Positions 8,370-16,232 of a stretch of DNA of 64,000 nucleotides are shown one piece after another (the stretch's first letter is position 1; each line of letters begins with the position of its first letter). A program made the position numbers and the translations under genes. Origin of the DNA: Streptomyces sp. NBC_01198. GTDB lineage: Bacteria > Actinomycetota > Actinomycetes > Streptomycetales > Streptomycetaceae. The stretch lies in the NCBI RefSeq assembly GCF_036010485.1, contig NZ_CP108568.1, positions 2,564,001-2,628,000 on the forward strand, read 5' to 3'. The notes beneath the pieces are model-generated. The model searched no databases, was not told the origin of the DNA, and saw only the letters and a program-made list of their open reading frames with translations.

Positions 8370-9607
8370 GCCAGGCACTGGAGTTCTACCGCTCGCCGGC
8401 CCGCTATCTCGCCGCCCGCGGTATCGCCGCGACCGGTGCGGGCGGGCGGCTGGCCGGCGCGGTCGCCGGTTCCGTGTCGCCGCTGCGGCTGGTGGACCGG
8501 CCGGCGGTGCGGCGCGACGAGCCGGGCTGGGTACGGCTGCGGCCGCAACTGTCCGGGATCTGCGGGTCCGACCTGTCGCTGCTCGGAGGCCACTCCTCGC
8601 CCTATCTGACGCCGCTGGCCTCGCTGCCGTTCGTGCCAGGGCACGAGATCGTGGCGGTGACCGAGGGGGACGCCCGGGGGCTGCCGGCCGGCAGCCGGGT
8701 GGTCGTGGACCCGGTGCTGTCCTGCGCGGCCCGCGCCACCGGGCCGTGCGCGGAGTGCCGGGCGGGCCGGCCGAACCGCTGCGGGCACATCACCACCGGC
8801 GCGCTCAAGGCCGGTCTGCAGACCGGCTTCTGCGCCGACACCGGCGGCGGCTGGAGCCGTTCCGTGGTCGCGCACGTCTCCCAACTGCACGCGATTCCGG
8901 ACACGTTGGACGACCGCACGGCCGTCCTGGTGGAGCCGCTGGCCTGCGCGGTCCACTCGGTGCGGCGGGCGGCGATCACTCCCGGCGCGTCGGTGCTGGT
9001 CGTCGGGGCGGGCACGGTCGGGCTGCTGACGATCCTGGCCCTGCGCGAGTTCACCGCCGCCGGGCCGGTCTACGTGGTGGCCAAGCACCCGCACCAGCGG
9101 GCGATGGCCGAGGCGCTGGGCGCGACCGAGACCTTCGGGGTGCGGCGGATCGCGCGGGCGCTGCGCATGCTGACCGGCGGCACCCTCGAACACCCCGACC
9201 TCGGCTCGGAGTTCCTGCTCGGCGGGGTGGACGCGGCCTTCGACTGCACGGGCGGCGCCGGCGGCCTCGACACGGCGCTGCGCACGGTGCGGGCCGGCGG
9301 CACGGTGGTGATGTCGGGAATGCCGTCGGGGACGGTGGACCTGGCGCCGGTGTGGTTCAGGGAGCTGCACCTGATCGGCTCCTACGCGTCGGCCGGCGGC
9401 CCGGCGGGCGCGGAGGGCGCCGACCGGCCGGAGCCTTCCGCGCCGGACTTCGCGGAGGCGGTGCGACTCGCCGGCCGGGCCGGGGCGCTGGGCGGTTTCG
9501 TCGACGCGGTCTACCCGCTGGCCCGCTGGCGCGAGGCGATCGGGCACGCGCTCTCCGCCGGCCGGCTGGGCAGCGTCAAAGTCGCTTTTGATCCGAACCG
9601 GAGCTAG
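8366..9607 (+). CDS. zinc-binding alcohol dehydrogenase family protein
   Basis: A 413-aa medium-chain dehydrogenase. Catalytic zinc ligands are C66 in GICGSD and H93-E94 in PGHE; structural zinc cysteines C120, C128, C131 and C139 are all present. The Rossmann motif VVGAGTVGLL follows near residue 210. It resembles threonine- or sorbitol-dehydrogenase-like enzymes and should interconvert an alcohol and a carbonyl with NAD(P). The ATG overlaps the preceding stop (ATGA) and the LarA-like gene starts 9 bp after its stop, so it belongs to the four-gene operon. The substrate is unknown; an intermediate of the local lipid pathway is likely. Confidence 0.85.
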   Translation: MSQALEFYRSPARYLAARGIAATGAGGRLAGAVAGSVSPLRLVDRPAVRRDEPGWVRLRPQLSGICGSDLSLLGGHSSPYLTPLASLPFVPGHEIVAVTEGDARGLPAGSRVVVDPVLSCAARATGPCAECRAGRPNRCGHITTGALKAGLQTGFCADTGGGWSRSVVAHVSQLHAIPDTLDDRTAVLVEPLACAVHSVRRAAITPGASVLVVGAGTVGLLTILALREFTAAGPVYVVAKHPHQRAMAEALGATETFGVRRIARALRMLTGGTLEHPDLGSEFLLGGVDAAFDCTGGAGGLDTALRTVRAGGTVVMSGMPSGTVDLAPVWFRELHLIGSYASAGGPAGAEGADRPEPSAPDFAEAVRLAGRAGALGGFVDAVYPLARWREAIGHALSAGRLGSVKVAFDPNRS

Positions 9608-9616
9608 GAGCACCAC

Positions 9617-11194
9617 GTGGGCAGACCGGGTTTTGTGCTCGAAGTCGACGAACGCACACCGGCGTTGCTGGTCAACGAGGGCGAGGGGGCCCGCCTGGAG
9701 CGGTTCCCGCCGGGCACCAGGGTGGTGTATCCGCCGGACTCGCTGCCCGGCATCAGGGACGTCGGCGGTGCGATCCGGCACGCGCTGCTGCACCCGCACG
9801 GCGAGGACCCGCTGCCCACCCTGCTGCGCCCGGGGATGCGGCTGACGATCGTCTTCGACGACATCTCGCTGCCGCTGCCGCAGATGCGCACCCCCGACAT
9901 GCGGCAGCGGATCATCGAGCAGGTGCTCGAACTCGCCGCGGCCGCCGGGGTGGACGACGTCGAGCTGCTCGCCGCCAACGCGCTGCACCGGCGGATGACC
10001 GCCGCGGAGCTCAAACGGACCGTCGGCGAGCGGGTGTTCAGGTCGTTCTTCCCGGCCCGCCTTAACAACCACGACGCCGAGGACCGGGCGAATCTCACCG
10101 AGGTCGGCACCACCCGGCACGGCGAGGTCGTCGAGATCAACCGGCGGGCCGCGGAGAGCGACCTGATCGTCTACGTCAACATCACGCTGACCGGCATGAG
10201 CGGCGGCAGCAAGTCGGTCGCGGTCGGGCTCGCCTCGTACCGCAGCCTGCGGCACCACCACAACGTGCACACGCTGCGGCACTCGCGGTCCTTCAACGAC
10301 CCGCCGAACTCGGCGATGCACCACTCCTACGACCGGATGGCCGGCGTGCTGGCCGACCACGTCAGGGTCTTCACCGTGGAGTCGACGGTGAACGGCGACT
10401 CGTACCCGCCGCAGGTCGGCTTCATGAACAAGCGCGAGTGGGAGTGGTCGCCGGCCGACCTGGCGTCGTATCTGGCCTTCAGGAAGCTCAACGGCATGGC
10501 GCCGGCCAAGATGCGGCGCCAGATGTGGCAGCGCAGCTACGCCCCCTACGGCATCACCGGGGTCCACGCGGGCGCGCCGGCCGACGTCCACCCGTACACG
10601 CTCGCCAACGTGCACCGCCAGCAGCTCACCGAGATCGACGGGCAGAGCGACATCGGGGTGTGGGGCCTGCCGTTCATCTGCCCCTACAACGTCAACTCGG
10701 TCATGAACCCGATCCTGGTCATGTCGCTGGGCCTCGGCTACTTCTTCAACCTCTACCGCAACAAGCCGATCGTGCGGCAGGGCGGCGTCGGGATCTTCTA
10801 CCACCCGATGCCGGAGGAGTTCCATCCGGTGCACCACCCCAGCTACATCGACTTCTACGAGTCGGTGCTGTCCAGGACGAAGGACCCGGCGCTGATCGAG
10901 GAGAAGTACGAGGAGCAGTTCGCCACCGACCCCTGGTACACCCACCTCTACCGCACCAGCCACGCCTACCACGGGGTCCACCCGCTCTACATGTGGTACT
11001 GGGGCGCGCACGCGTTGCAGCACCTGGGCGACGTCATCTTCGTCGGCGCCGACCGCGGCGCCGCCTCCCGGCTGGGCTTCCGCACCGCGAGCACGCTCGG
11101 CGACGCGCTGGAGATGGCCCGCGAGACGGTCGGGTCGAGCCCGTCCATCACCTACCACCGCAGCCCGCCGCTCACCCTGGCGGACGTCCGATGA
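9617..11194 (+). CDS. LarA-like nickel-pincer-dependent racemase/epimerase (DUF2088 family)
   Basis: A 525-aa member of the lactate racemase family. LarA moves a hydride to and from the alpha carbon of 2-hydroxyacids using the nickel-pincer cofactor. Matching motifs are DDISLPLP at 81-88 (DDxTRPxP in LarA), a His at 124 in NALHR, and SGGSKSVAVGLASY at 195-208, whose K199 corresponds to the lysine that binds the cofactor covalently, with H213-H215 just after. It is about 100 aa longer than lactate racemase and has a Tyr/His/Trp-rich C-terminal half, so lactate need not be the substrate. The GTG start has AGGAG 7 bp upstream. The larB, larC and larE genes lie in the same locus. Its stop overlaps the plsC-like start. 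Confidence 0.85.
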   Translation: MGRPGFVLEVDERTPALLVNEGEGARLERFPPGTRVVYPPDSLPGIRDVGGAIRHALLHPHGEDPLPTLLRPGMRLTIVFDDISLPLPQMRTPDMRQRIIEQVLELAAAAGVDDVELLAANALHRRMTAAELKRTVGERVFRSFFPARLNNHDAEDRANLTEVGTTRHGEVVEINRRAAESDLIVYVNITLTGMSGGSKSVAVGLASYRSLRHHHNVHTLRHSRSFNDPPNSAMHHSYDRMAGVLADHVRVFTVESTVNGDSYPPQVGFMNKREWEWSPADLASYLAFRKLNGMAPAKMRRQMWQRSYAPYGITGVHAGAPADVHPYTLANVHRQQLTEIDGQSDIGVWGLPFICPYNVNSVMNPILVMSLGLGYFFNLYRNKPIVRQGGVGIFYHPMPEEFHPVHHPSYIDFYESVLSRTKDPALIEEKYEEQFATDPWYTHLYRTSHAYHGVHPLYMWYWGAHALQHLGDVIFVGADRGAASRLGFRTASTLGDALEMARETVGSSPSITYHRSPPLTLADVR

Positions 11195-12159
11195 GGCGCC
11201 CGGCGAAGGGCCTGCGGGCGAACGGCGGAAGCGGCGCGGGCGGCGGCACCGGCGTCGTCGGGAGTCTGCGGCTGCTCGCGCACGGCAGGGACCTGCGCGG
11301 CCGGGCGAGGGTGCCGCGCTCCGCCGAGGAGTGGGAGGAGACGCCGGAGCGCACGCGTTTCCCGACCGCCTGGGCCCGTACGCCGGTGGCGGGCGCGGTG
11401 CGTTACGGGTTGCAGCGCGGGCTGCTCAAGCCCACCGCCTGGTCGGTTTGCGCGCCCGACGTCGAGGGGGTCGAACGGCTCGAAGGGCTGCGCGGCCCGG
11501 TGGTCTTCGTCGCCAACCACGCAAGCCATCTGGACACCCCGCTGATCCTGGGCTCGCTGCCGCCCAGGTTCGCCCGCAGGATCGCGGTGGGCGCCGCCGC
11601 CGACTACTTCTTCGACACCCCGTGGCGTGCCGTGCTGACCGCGCTGGCCATCAACGGCTTCCCGGTGGAGCGCAAGGGCTCGAACCGCCTCAGGAGCCTG
11701 GCGCCGCAACTCGTCGCCGAGCGCTGGAATCTGCTGCTCTTCCCGGAGGGCACCCGCTCGGAGGACGGCTGGATGAACCGGGTGCGGGCCGGCAGCGCCC
11801 ACCTGTGCTGCGGCTTCGGCATCCCCGCGGTGCCGATCGCGGTCCGCGGCTCGTACGCCGCCATGCCGCGCGGCCGCGGCTGGCCGATCCCTGGCCGGCC
11901 GCGCGTCTCGGTGCGCTACGGCGATCCACTGCACCCGCAACCGGGCGAGAACGCCTGGGACTTCAACACCCGGCTGGCCACGGCGGTGGCGCGGCTGTGG
12001 AACGAGGAGGAGCTGGGCTGGTACGGCGCCCTGCGCGAGCCGCGGGAGTCCGCGGTCGCGCGGCCGGCCGGCCCGCCGGCCGCCGGGTCCTGGCGGCGCA
12101 GCTGGGAGTCCGGCAGGCCGCTGCCGCCGCCGCGGACGCTCGGGGACGCCGAGGACTGA
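11191..12159 (+). CDS. 1-acylglycerol-3-phosphate acyltransferase-like (PlsC) protein
   Basis: A 322-aa lysophospholipid acyltransferase. The NHX4D motif is NHASHLD and the glycerophosphate-binding motif is LFPEGTRSEDG; VPIAVRGSY matches block IV. It should transfer an acyl group to a hydroxyl of a glycerol- or polyol-phosphate-like acceptor at the membrane. The N-terminal 75 residues and the Pro-rich tail are extra compared with a minimal PlsC. The ATG overlaps the LarA-like stop (ATGA), making it the last gene of the operon. Its presence suggests the locus ends in an acylated, membrane-associated product (inference). Confidence 0.88.
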   Translation: MRRPAKGLRANGGSGAGGGTGVVGSLRLLAHGRDLRGRARVPRSAEEWEETPERTRFPTAWARTPVAGAVRYGLQRGLLKPTAWSVCAPDVEGVERLEGLRGPVVFVANHASHLDTPLILGSLPPRFARRIAVGAAADYFFDTPWRAVLTALAINGFPVERKGSNRLRSLAPQLVAERWNLLLFPEGTRSEDGWMNRVRAGSAHLCCGFGIPAVPIAVRGSYAAMPRGRGWPIPGRPRVSVRYGDPLHPQPGENAWDFNTRLATAVARLWNEEELGWYGALREPRESAVARPAGPPAAGSWRRSWESGRPLPPPRTLGDAED

Positions 12160-12197
12160 CCCCGGGCGCCGGGTCAAGTGCGGGTAAATCACCGGAG

Positions 12198-12260
12198 TTG
12201 GTCTAGTCCACTCCATCAGCGACGACGCCGCCCGGCCCTCGGGATTGGTCCAGTCCAATT
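12198..12260 (+). promoter_or_regulatory. two DasR/chitinase-type operator sites (dre) before the broken chitinase
   Basis: TTGGTCTAGTCCACT (12198-12212) and ATTGGTCCAGTCCAATT (12244-12260) match the TGGTCTAGACCA-like dre element used by the N-acetylglucosamine regulator DasR and the 12-bp repeats of Streptomyces chitinase promoters. They lie 83-145 bp before the start codon of the truncated chitinase. This is a by-eye match to a known consensus. Confidence 0.65.
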
Positions 12261-12342
12261 CTCGTTCGGTGCATTGCCGCCGGGGATCTCGGTTGTCCTG
12301 GGAGAGCCGCCCTCGCTCTTCCCCCACACACCGAGGAGAGCC

Positions 12343-13350
12343 GTGTCCCCCGGACCGGGATTATGGAGATCGTCCCGCACCTCCGACCGCAGACGCCGGT
12401 GGCCGGCCGCCGGGGCCGCCGTCGTGGCCACGCCGGCGCTCGCGCTGGCCGGGCTCACCGGCCTGGGCGCGCCGGCCGCGCAGGCCGCGCAGGCCGTAGC
12501 CGCGCTCACCGCGCAGTTCAGCAGCAGCCGCAGCGGCTCGTCATGGACGGGCACCTACACCGTCAAGAACGGCACCGCCGCCGCGGTGAACGGCTGGACC
12601 CTGGAGTTCGACCTGCCGGCCGGCGTGAAGATCACCGACGAGACGTACGGCACCTCGACCGTCAGCGGCTCCCATGTCGTCGCCTCGCCCGCCTACTACA
12701 ACTCCACCGTCTCGGCGGGCGGTTCGACGTACCCGTACACCTACACCTTCACCGCCTCCGGCCCGCCGGGCACTCCGACCGGCTGGCTGGTCAACGGCGA
12801 CAAGTGCGACAGCAGCCCGGCCGTGCCGCCGCACGCGCCGACCGGCGTCACCGTCGCCGACGCCACCGCCCACACCGTGAGCCTGCGGTGGACGGCGGCC
12901 GCCATCGAGGACTTCCCGGTGGCCTCCTACGACGTGCTGCGCGCCGGGGCCGTCGTGGCGTCCAGCGCCACCACCGGTGCGACCGTCCAGGGCCTGTCAC
13001 CGGCCACGGCCTACCAGTTCACCGTGCGGGCCAAGGACGGCCGCGGCAACGCCGGGGAGCCCAGCGCCGAGCTTCGCCCCGGCGACCGACACCGTCCCGC
13101 CGACCGCGCCGGCCGGCCTCCCCTCCTCGTGAAGAACCTCCACACCTCGGGCGCCGCCGCCAAGCTGGACGTCGTCAACTACGCCTTCGGCAACCTCGAC
13201 CCGAAGAACCTCACCTGCCTCAACGGCGTGACCAAGGGCACCACCGCCGACCCGGAGGACCCCAGCCAGGGCGACGGCGCCGGTGACGCGGAGGCCGACT
13301 ACGGCCGGGCCTTCCCCGCCGCCCAGTCCGTCAAAGGCCAGGCCGACGAC
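12343..13350 (+). pseudogene. truncated family 18 chitinase (CBM2-FN3-GH18 remnant)
   Basis: The GTG start has GAGGAG upstream and encodes a signal peptide ending near AQAAQA. A CBM2 cellulose/chitin-binding domain follows (AALTAQFSSSRSG to GDKCD), then one fibronectin III domain (PTGVTVADATAHTVSLRWT). After EPSAEL the linker continues correctly only in another frame (ATDTVPPTAPAG). The original frame then joins directly to a GH18 start (KNLHTSGAAAKLDVVNYAFGN) without the expected preceding beta strand. Similarity ends after KGQADD at about 13350, leaving about 55 residues of a domain of more than 300 and no DxxDxDxE catalytic motif. The frame then reads on to 13446 over the end of the convergent gene. 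Two lesions (frameshift or deletion, and 3' loss) make it a pseudogene. Confidence 0.85.
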
Positions 13351-13391
13351 AGGGGGCGGGGAGGCCGCCGGTCCCGGGGCCGTGGCCCCGG

Positions 13392-14093
13392 TCAGCTGCG
13401 GGCGCCGGCCGCACCGGTGCTGATGACATGCCCGGCGTTGTCGTAGACGGTCACCTTGGTGACGCCCAGACGGGGCTCGGGGTCCGATGCGACCGGCAGG
13501 ACCGCGCTCGGGTCGAGGTAGATGACCCCCCAGGTACGGTCGCCCGCCAACTGCAGCACGTGACCGGCGACCACGCGCCCGTCGACCGTACGGAACTCCA
13601 CCCTCGACGCGGTGCCCTGCCCGAGATAGACGCCGGAGACGAACCACTTGCCGGACACCTGCCCGGCCTGCAGGTTCACCCCGCCGGTCTGGTCACCGTC
13701 GACCTTCGGGGTGAACTGCGTCCCCTCAGACGGCGAAGAGACGTACTTCCCCTTGCCCGTCAGCCAGACCGACAGCCCGGGACCGACATCCACCCGCTCA
13801 CCCGCGGCCACCACCCGCGCCGCGGGAACGCCCGTGGCGCCGTTCCCGGTTGCCGCGGGCGGGTTCCCGTGCCGGTGCCACGGCGAGGGCAGCGCGGACC
13901 CGAGATGCATCGCGACGGCGATGACCGGCGTCACCAGCACGGCGCTGCCGATGGCCGTCCCGGCCGTGCGGACACGCCGGCGCGTGCGGCCGGCGCGCTC
14001 GATGGCCGCCAGCGGCAGCGGTGAGGGGGAGATGTCCTCGGCAGCCCGGGTGAGGACCGCACGCAGCCGTTCGGTCTCGGATTCGCGGTTCAT
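13392..14093 (-). CDS. membrane protein with extracellular domain, cotranscribed with a SigE-family sigma factor (putative anti-sigma role)
   Basis: A 233-aa protein. A short cytoplasmic N-terminus (MNRESETERLRAVLTRAAED) precedes one membrane helix near residues 47-68 and an extracellular domain. It lacks the HxxxCxxC zinc motif of ZAS anti-sigma factors. The ATG overlaps the stop of the sigma factor gene (ATGA), an arrangement typical of sigma/anti-sigma pairs, but the anti-sigma role is inferred from position only. From RVVAAGERVDVGPGLSVWLT to the end, the extracellular domain is closely similar to the secreted protein at 14744-15337. Confidence 0.75.
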   Translation of the reverse strand: MNRESETERLRAVLTRAAEDISPSPLPLAAIERAGRTRRRVRTAGTAIGSAVLVTPVIAVAMHLGSALPSPWHRHGNPPAATGNGATGVPAARVVAAGERVDVGPGLSVWLTGKGKYVSSPSEGTQFTPKVDGDQTGGVNLQAGQVSGKWFVSGVYLGQGTASRVEFRTVDGRVVAGHVLQLAGDRTWGVIYLDPSAVLPVASDPEPRLGVTKVTVYDNAGHVISTGAAGARS

Positions 14094-14656
14094 CGGGCGG
14101 GCTCCGAAGTCGGGTTGCGGGAGAGTGAGGGATGGGCGCGCATCGCTGCGAGGCCGCGCCGGGTGTGTGTCTTGACGGTGCCCACCGAGCAGTTCAGCGT
14201 CCAGGCGATCTCCTGCTCGCTCATGTCCTCGTAGAACCTCAATACCAGCACGGTGCGCTGGCGGGCCGAGAGGACCTTCAGCACCTCCAGGACGGCCGCA
14301 CGCTCGTCCAGCGCGTCGCTGTGTCCGGAAGGCGGCCGCTCGCTCTGCCCGCTCGGTTCGCTCTGCCCGGCCAGGAACGGCATGAGCAACTCGGTGACCC
14401 GCCGCTTGCGTACGCGGCTGCGGTTGTTGTTGACCAGCGCGGACCGCACGTACGTGTCGACCTCGTCGCGCGGGATGCTCCGCCACCGGCCGTACACCTT
14501 GGCCAGGGTGTGCTGGACCAGGTCCTCGGCCTCCTGGAAGTCACCGGTGAGCAGGTGCGCGGTGCGGACCAGCCGCGGCCACGCCTGGGCGGCGAACGCC
14601 GCGAAGGCTGCCGAGTCCGCGGTCTCGGTGTGATCGCTGTGGCGCTCGTACGTCAA
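14090..14656 (-). CDS. SigE-family RNA polymerase sigma factor
   Basis: A 188-aa group 4 sigma factor. Region 2 is AWPRLVRTAHLLTGDFQEAEDLVQHTLAKVYGRW. A variable linker follows (GQSEPSGQSERPPSGHSD), then region 4, LSARQRTVLVLRFYEDMSEQEIAWTLNCSVGTVKTHTRRGLAAM, for -35 recognition. I chose the TTG at 14656 because GGAAGGA lies 10 bp upstream and it starts just before region 2; the frame is open further upstream. It is translationally coupled to the membrane protein gene downstream. A hairpin separates it from the secreted-protein gene before it, so it probably has its own promoter in the gap 14657-14743. Confidence 0.9.
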   Translation of the reverse strand: MTYERHSDHTETADSAAFAAFAAQAWPRLVRTAHLLTGDFQEAEDLVQHTLAKVYGRWRSIPRDEVDTYVRSALVNNNRSRVRKRRVTELLMPFLAGQSEPSGQSERPPSGHSDALDERAAVLEVLKVLSARQRTVLVLRFYEDMSEQEIAWTLNCSVGTVKTHTRRGLAAMRAHPSLSRNPTSEPAR

Positions 14657-14702
14657 GGCGGCTGCTTCCTTCCAGATTGCCGCTGCCGGCGTCGGATTCG
14701 GC

Positions 14703-14729
14703 GGTGGGCCCGGATCGACCGGGCCCACC
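14703..14729 (-). terminator. hairpin terminator after the secreted paralogue
   Basis: A perfect 10-bp inverted repeat (GGTGGGCCCG at 14703-14712, CGGGCCCACC at 14720-14729, 7-nt loop) begins 15 bp past the stop at 14744, with no T-run, as is common in actinobacteria. Confidence 0.6.
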
Positions 14730-14743
14730 CGATGTCGGACGGC

Positions 14744-15337
14744 TCAGCCGTGGAAGGTGCTGCTGGTGATGACGTGTCCTGCGGCGTCGTAGACGGTCAC
14801 CTTCGCGATGCCCAGGTGGGGGTGGGGGTTCGTGGAGACCGGCAGGGCGCTGGTCGGGTCGAGGTAGAAGGCCCCCCAGGTGTCCTCGCCCGCCAACTGC
14901 AGGGCGTGACCGGCCAGTACGCCGCCGTTCGTCGTGGTGACCTCCACCTTCGACGGGGTGCCCTGCCCGAGGTAGACGCCGGAGACGAACCACTTCCCCG
15001 ACACCGGCTCGGCCTGGAGGTTCACCCCGCTCGACTGCCCACCGTCGGCCTTGGGAGTGAACTGCGTCCCCTGGGAGGGCGAAGAGGTGTACTTGCCCTC
15101 GTCCGTCAGCCAGACCGACAGCCCCTCCCCGACGGCCACCCGCTCACCCGGGGCCAACGCCCGCACCGCGGAGGCGGATCCGGCCTTCCCGGCTCCCTGG
15201 TGGACGGACGCGGACCGGTTCTGCGCCGGGCGGGCCGACGCGTGTGCGGGGCTGACGGCCTGGGCCATGGCCGGCGCGCTGACCGCCAGTGCGGCGGCGA
15301 CTGCCGCTGCGGCCAGATACTGCTTCATTCGGGTCAT
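14744..15337 (-). CDS. secreted protein, paralogue of the extracellular domain of the 13392-14093 protein
   Basis: A 197-aa protein with an N-terminal signal peptide (basic MTRMKQY, hydrophobic AAAAVAAALAVSAPAMA, then AQA). The mature part shares long stretches with the membrane protein two genes downstream: PGERVAVGEGLSVWLT, EGTQFTPK-like SQGTQFTPKADG, SGKWFVSGVYLGQGT and LAGEDTWG. The domain therefore exists here both membrane-anchored and free. No enzymatic motif is visible. The function is unknown; competition with, or signalling to, the anchored copy would be one explanation (inference). Confidence 0.8.
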   Translation of the reverse strand: MTRMKQYLAAAAVAAALAVSAPAMAQAVSPAHASARPAQNRSASVHQGAGKAGSASAVRALAPGERVAVGEGLSVWLTDEGKYTSSPSQGTQFTPKADGGQSSGVNLQAEPVSGKWFVSGVYLGQGTPSKVEVTTTNGGVLAGHALQLAGEDTWGAFYLDPTSALPVSTNPHPHLGIAKVTVYDAAGHVITSSTFHG

Positions 15338-15459
15338 GGAACGAACTCCCTGCGGGTCGAAGCGATCATCGGGAGGAGCGAACCTCCCTACCCTTCACAA
15401 CCCCGTCCGGCTCGCCCTCGGATGACAGCAGGACCGGGACAGTTTCCGGCCGCCGTGGC

Positions 15460-15488
15460 GGGGGGCGCCGACTTGTGCGGCGCCCCCC
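15460..15488 (-). terminator. hairpin terminator after the GH30 remnant
   Basis: An 11-bp stem (15460-15470 with 15478-15488) around ACTTGTG lies 10 bp past the stop of the GH30 remnant. Confidence 0.55.
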
Positions 15489-15497
15489 GGCGCCCCG

Positions 15498-16040
15498 TCA
15501 GCGGTAGAGGCGGAGGTCCGCCAGGCTCCACCAGTTGGGCGAGGTGGCGGTCTGCGTCACGCGGACGTACCGGGCGCGAGCGGACCGCAGGTCGACCGTG
15601 GTGAGCTGGCCCGTGCCCGCGCCCGTGGCGGCCGTACGCCAGTGGGTGCCGTCGTCGCTCCGCGGGTCGAACAGCTTCCGCATCGCCGCGTCACGGGCAC
15701 CCCGCGGCAGCGAACTGAGCACCGCGGCCGAGGAGTCGGTCATCGCGCCGCCGAAGCCGTCCATCCGCTGGAGGGACCGGTTCGGGTCGACGGTGATGGT
15801 GGTGAGGTCGGAGGCACCGGGGTGGAAGGCGACGGGAGCCTGCGGCTGGAGCTGGACGGAGTCGTCCGCGGTGGTCAGCCACACTCTCGCCTGCGGCGGG
15901 GGCGCGGGGTGGTGGGCGGGGGCCGCGGTTGCTGTGGCCGGGGCGGGGGCCGGGGCCGACGTGGCCGTTGCGGTGGCCGGCAGGCAGGTCAGGCACAGCG
16001 CGGCGGCGGTGAAGGCCGCCGCGCCCAGGGCGCGTCTCAT
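15498..16040 (-). pseudogene. GH30 glucosylceramidase/glucanase with the catalytic core deleted
   Basis: The 180-aa frame is open from ATG to stop but joins two ends of a much larger enzyme. Residues 1-27 are a signal peptide. Residues about 50-123 are the start of a GH30 glycosidase: RVWLTTADDSVQLQPQ, then ITVDPNRSLQRMDGFGGAMTDSSA and AMRKLFDP. The next residues, RSDDGTHWRTAATGAGTGQLTTVDL, belong to a C-terminal F5/8-type carbohydrate-binding domain ending in WWSLADLRLYR. About 350-400 residues with both catalytic glutamates are missing. The deletion is in frame, so a secreted binding-domain product could still be made. Confidence 0.8.
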
Positions 16041-16127
16041 CGGGGTCTCCTAGGCGGTGCGTCGGCCATGAAACACCTGTAACGTTCCGGAAACGGGCGG
16101 GGCGTGCCCACAGAAAAGCCGCCTGGG

Positions 16128-16143
16128 CCTTGACGTGTCAAGG
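16128..16143. promoter_or_regulatory. small palindrome in the gap between the GH30 remnant and the NLR-like gene
   Basis: CCTTGACGTGTCAAGG is a perfect 16-bp palindrome 88 bp before the GH30 start, in a 192-bp gap that also has three TGTAAC words. It could be an operator for the former GH30 gene. No regulator is identified. Confidence 0.3.
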
Positions 16144-16232
16144 CTCCTGCAACGTCCGCGGCGCGGCCCGGCCAGCCGGTCTGATGTAACGCTCGCCTGT
16201 AACACCGACTACCCCGGTGGCCGCGGCGGGCG

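Noticed and set aside
8177..11158. 993-codon minus-strand open frame
   Set aside because: Antisense of the ADH and LarA-like genes; sequence is low-complexity and the plus-strand genes have full motif sets.
13374..13391. CCGGGGCC-GT-GGCCCCGG palindrome as a terminator between the chitinase remnant and the membrane protein gene
   Set aside because: The arms leave only a 2-nt loop and the sequence abuts a stop codon, so it may be chance in GC-rich DNA; not strong enough to list.
12160..16232. Insertion element as the cause of the broken glycosidases
   Set aside because: No transposase, terminal inverted repeats or target-site duplication was found.
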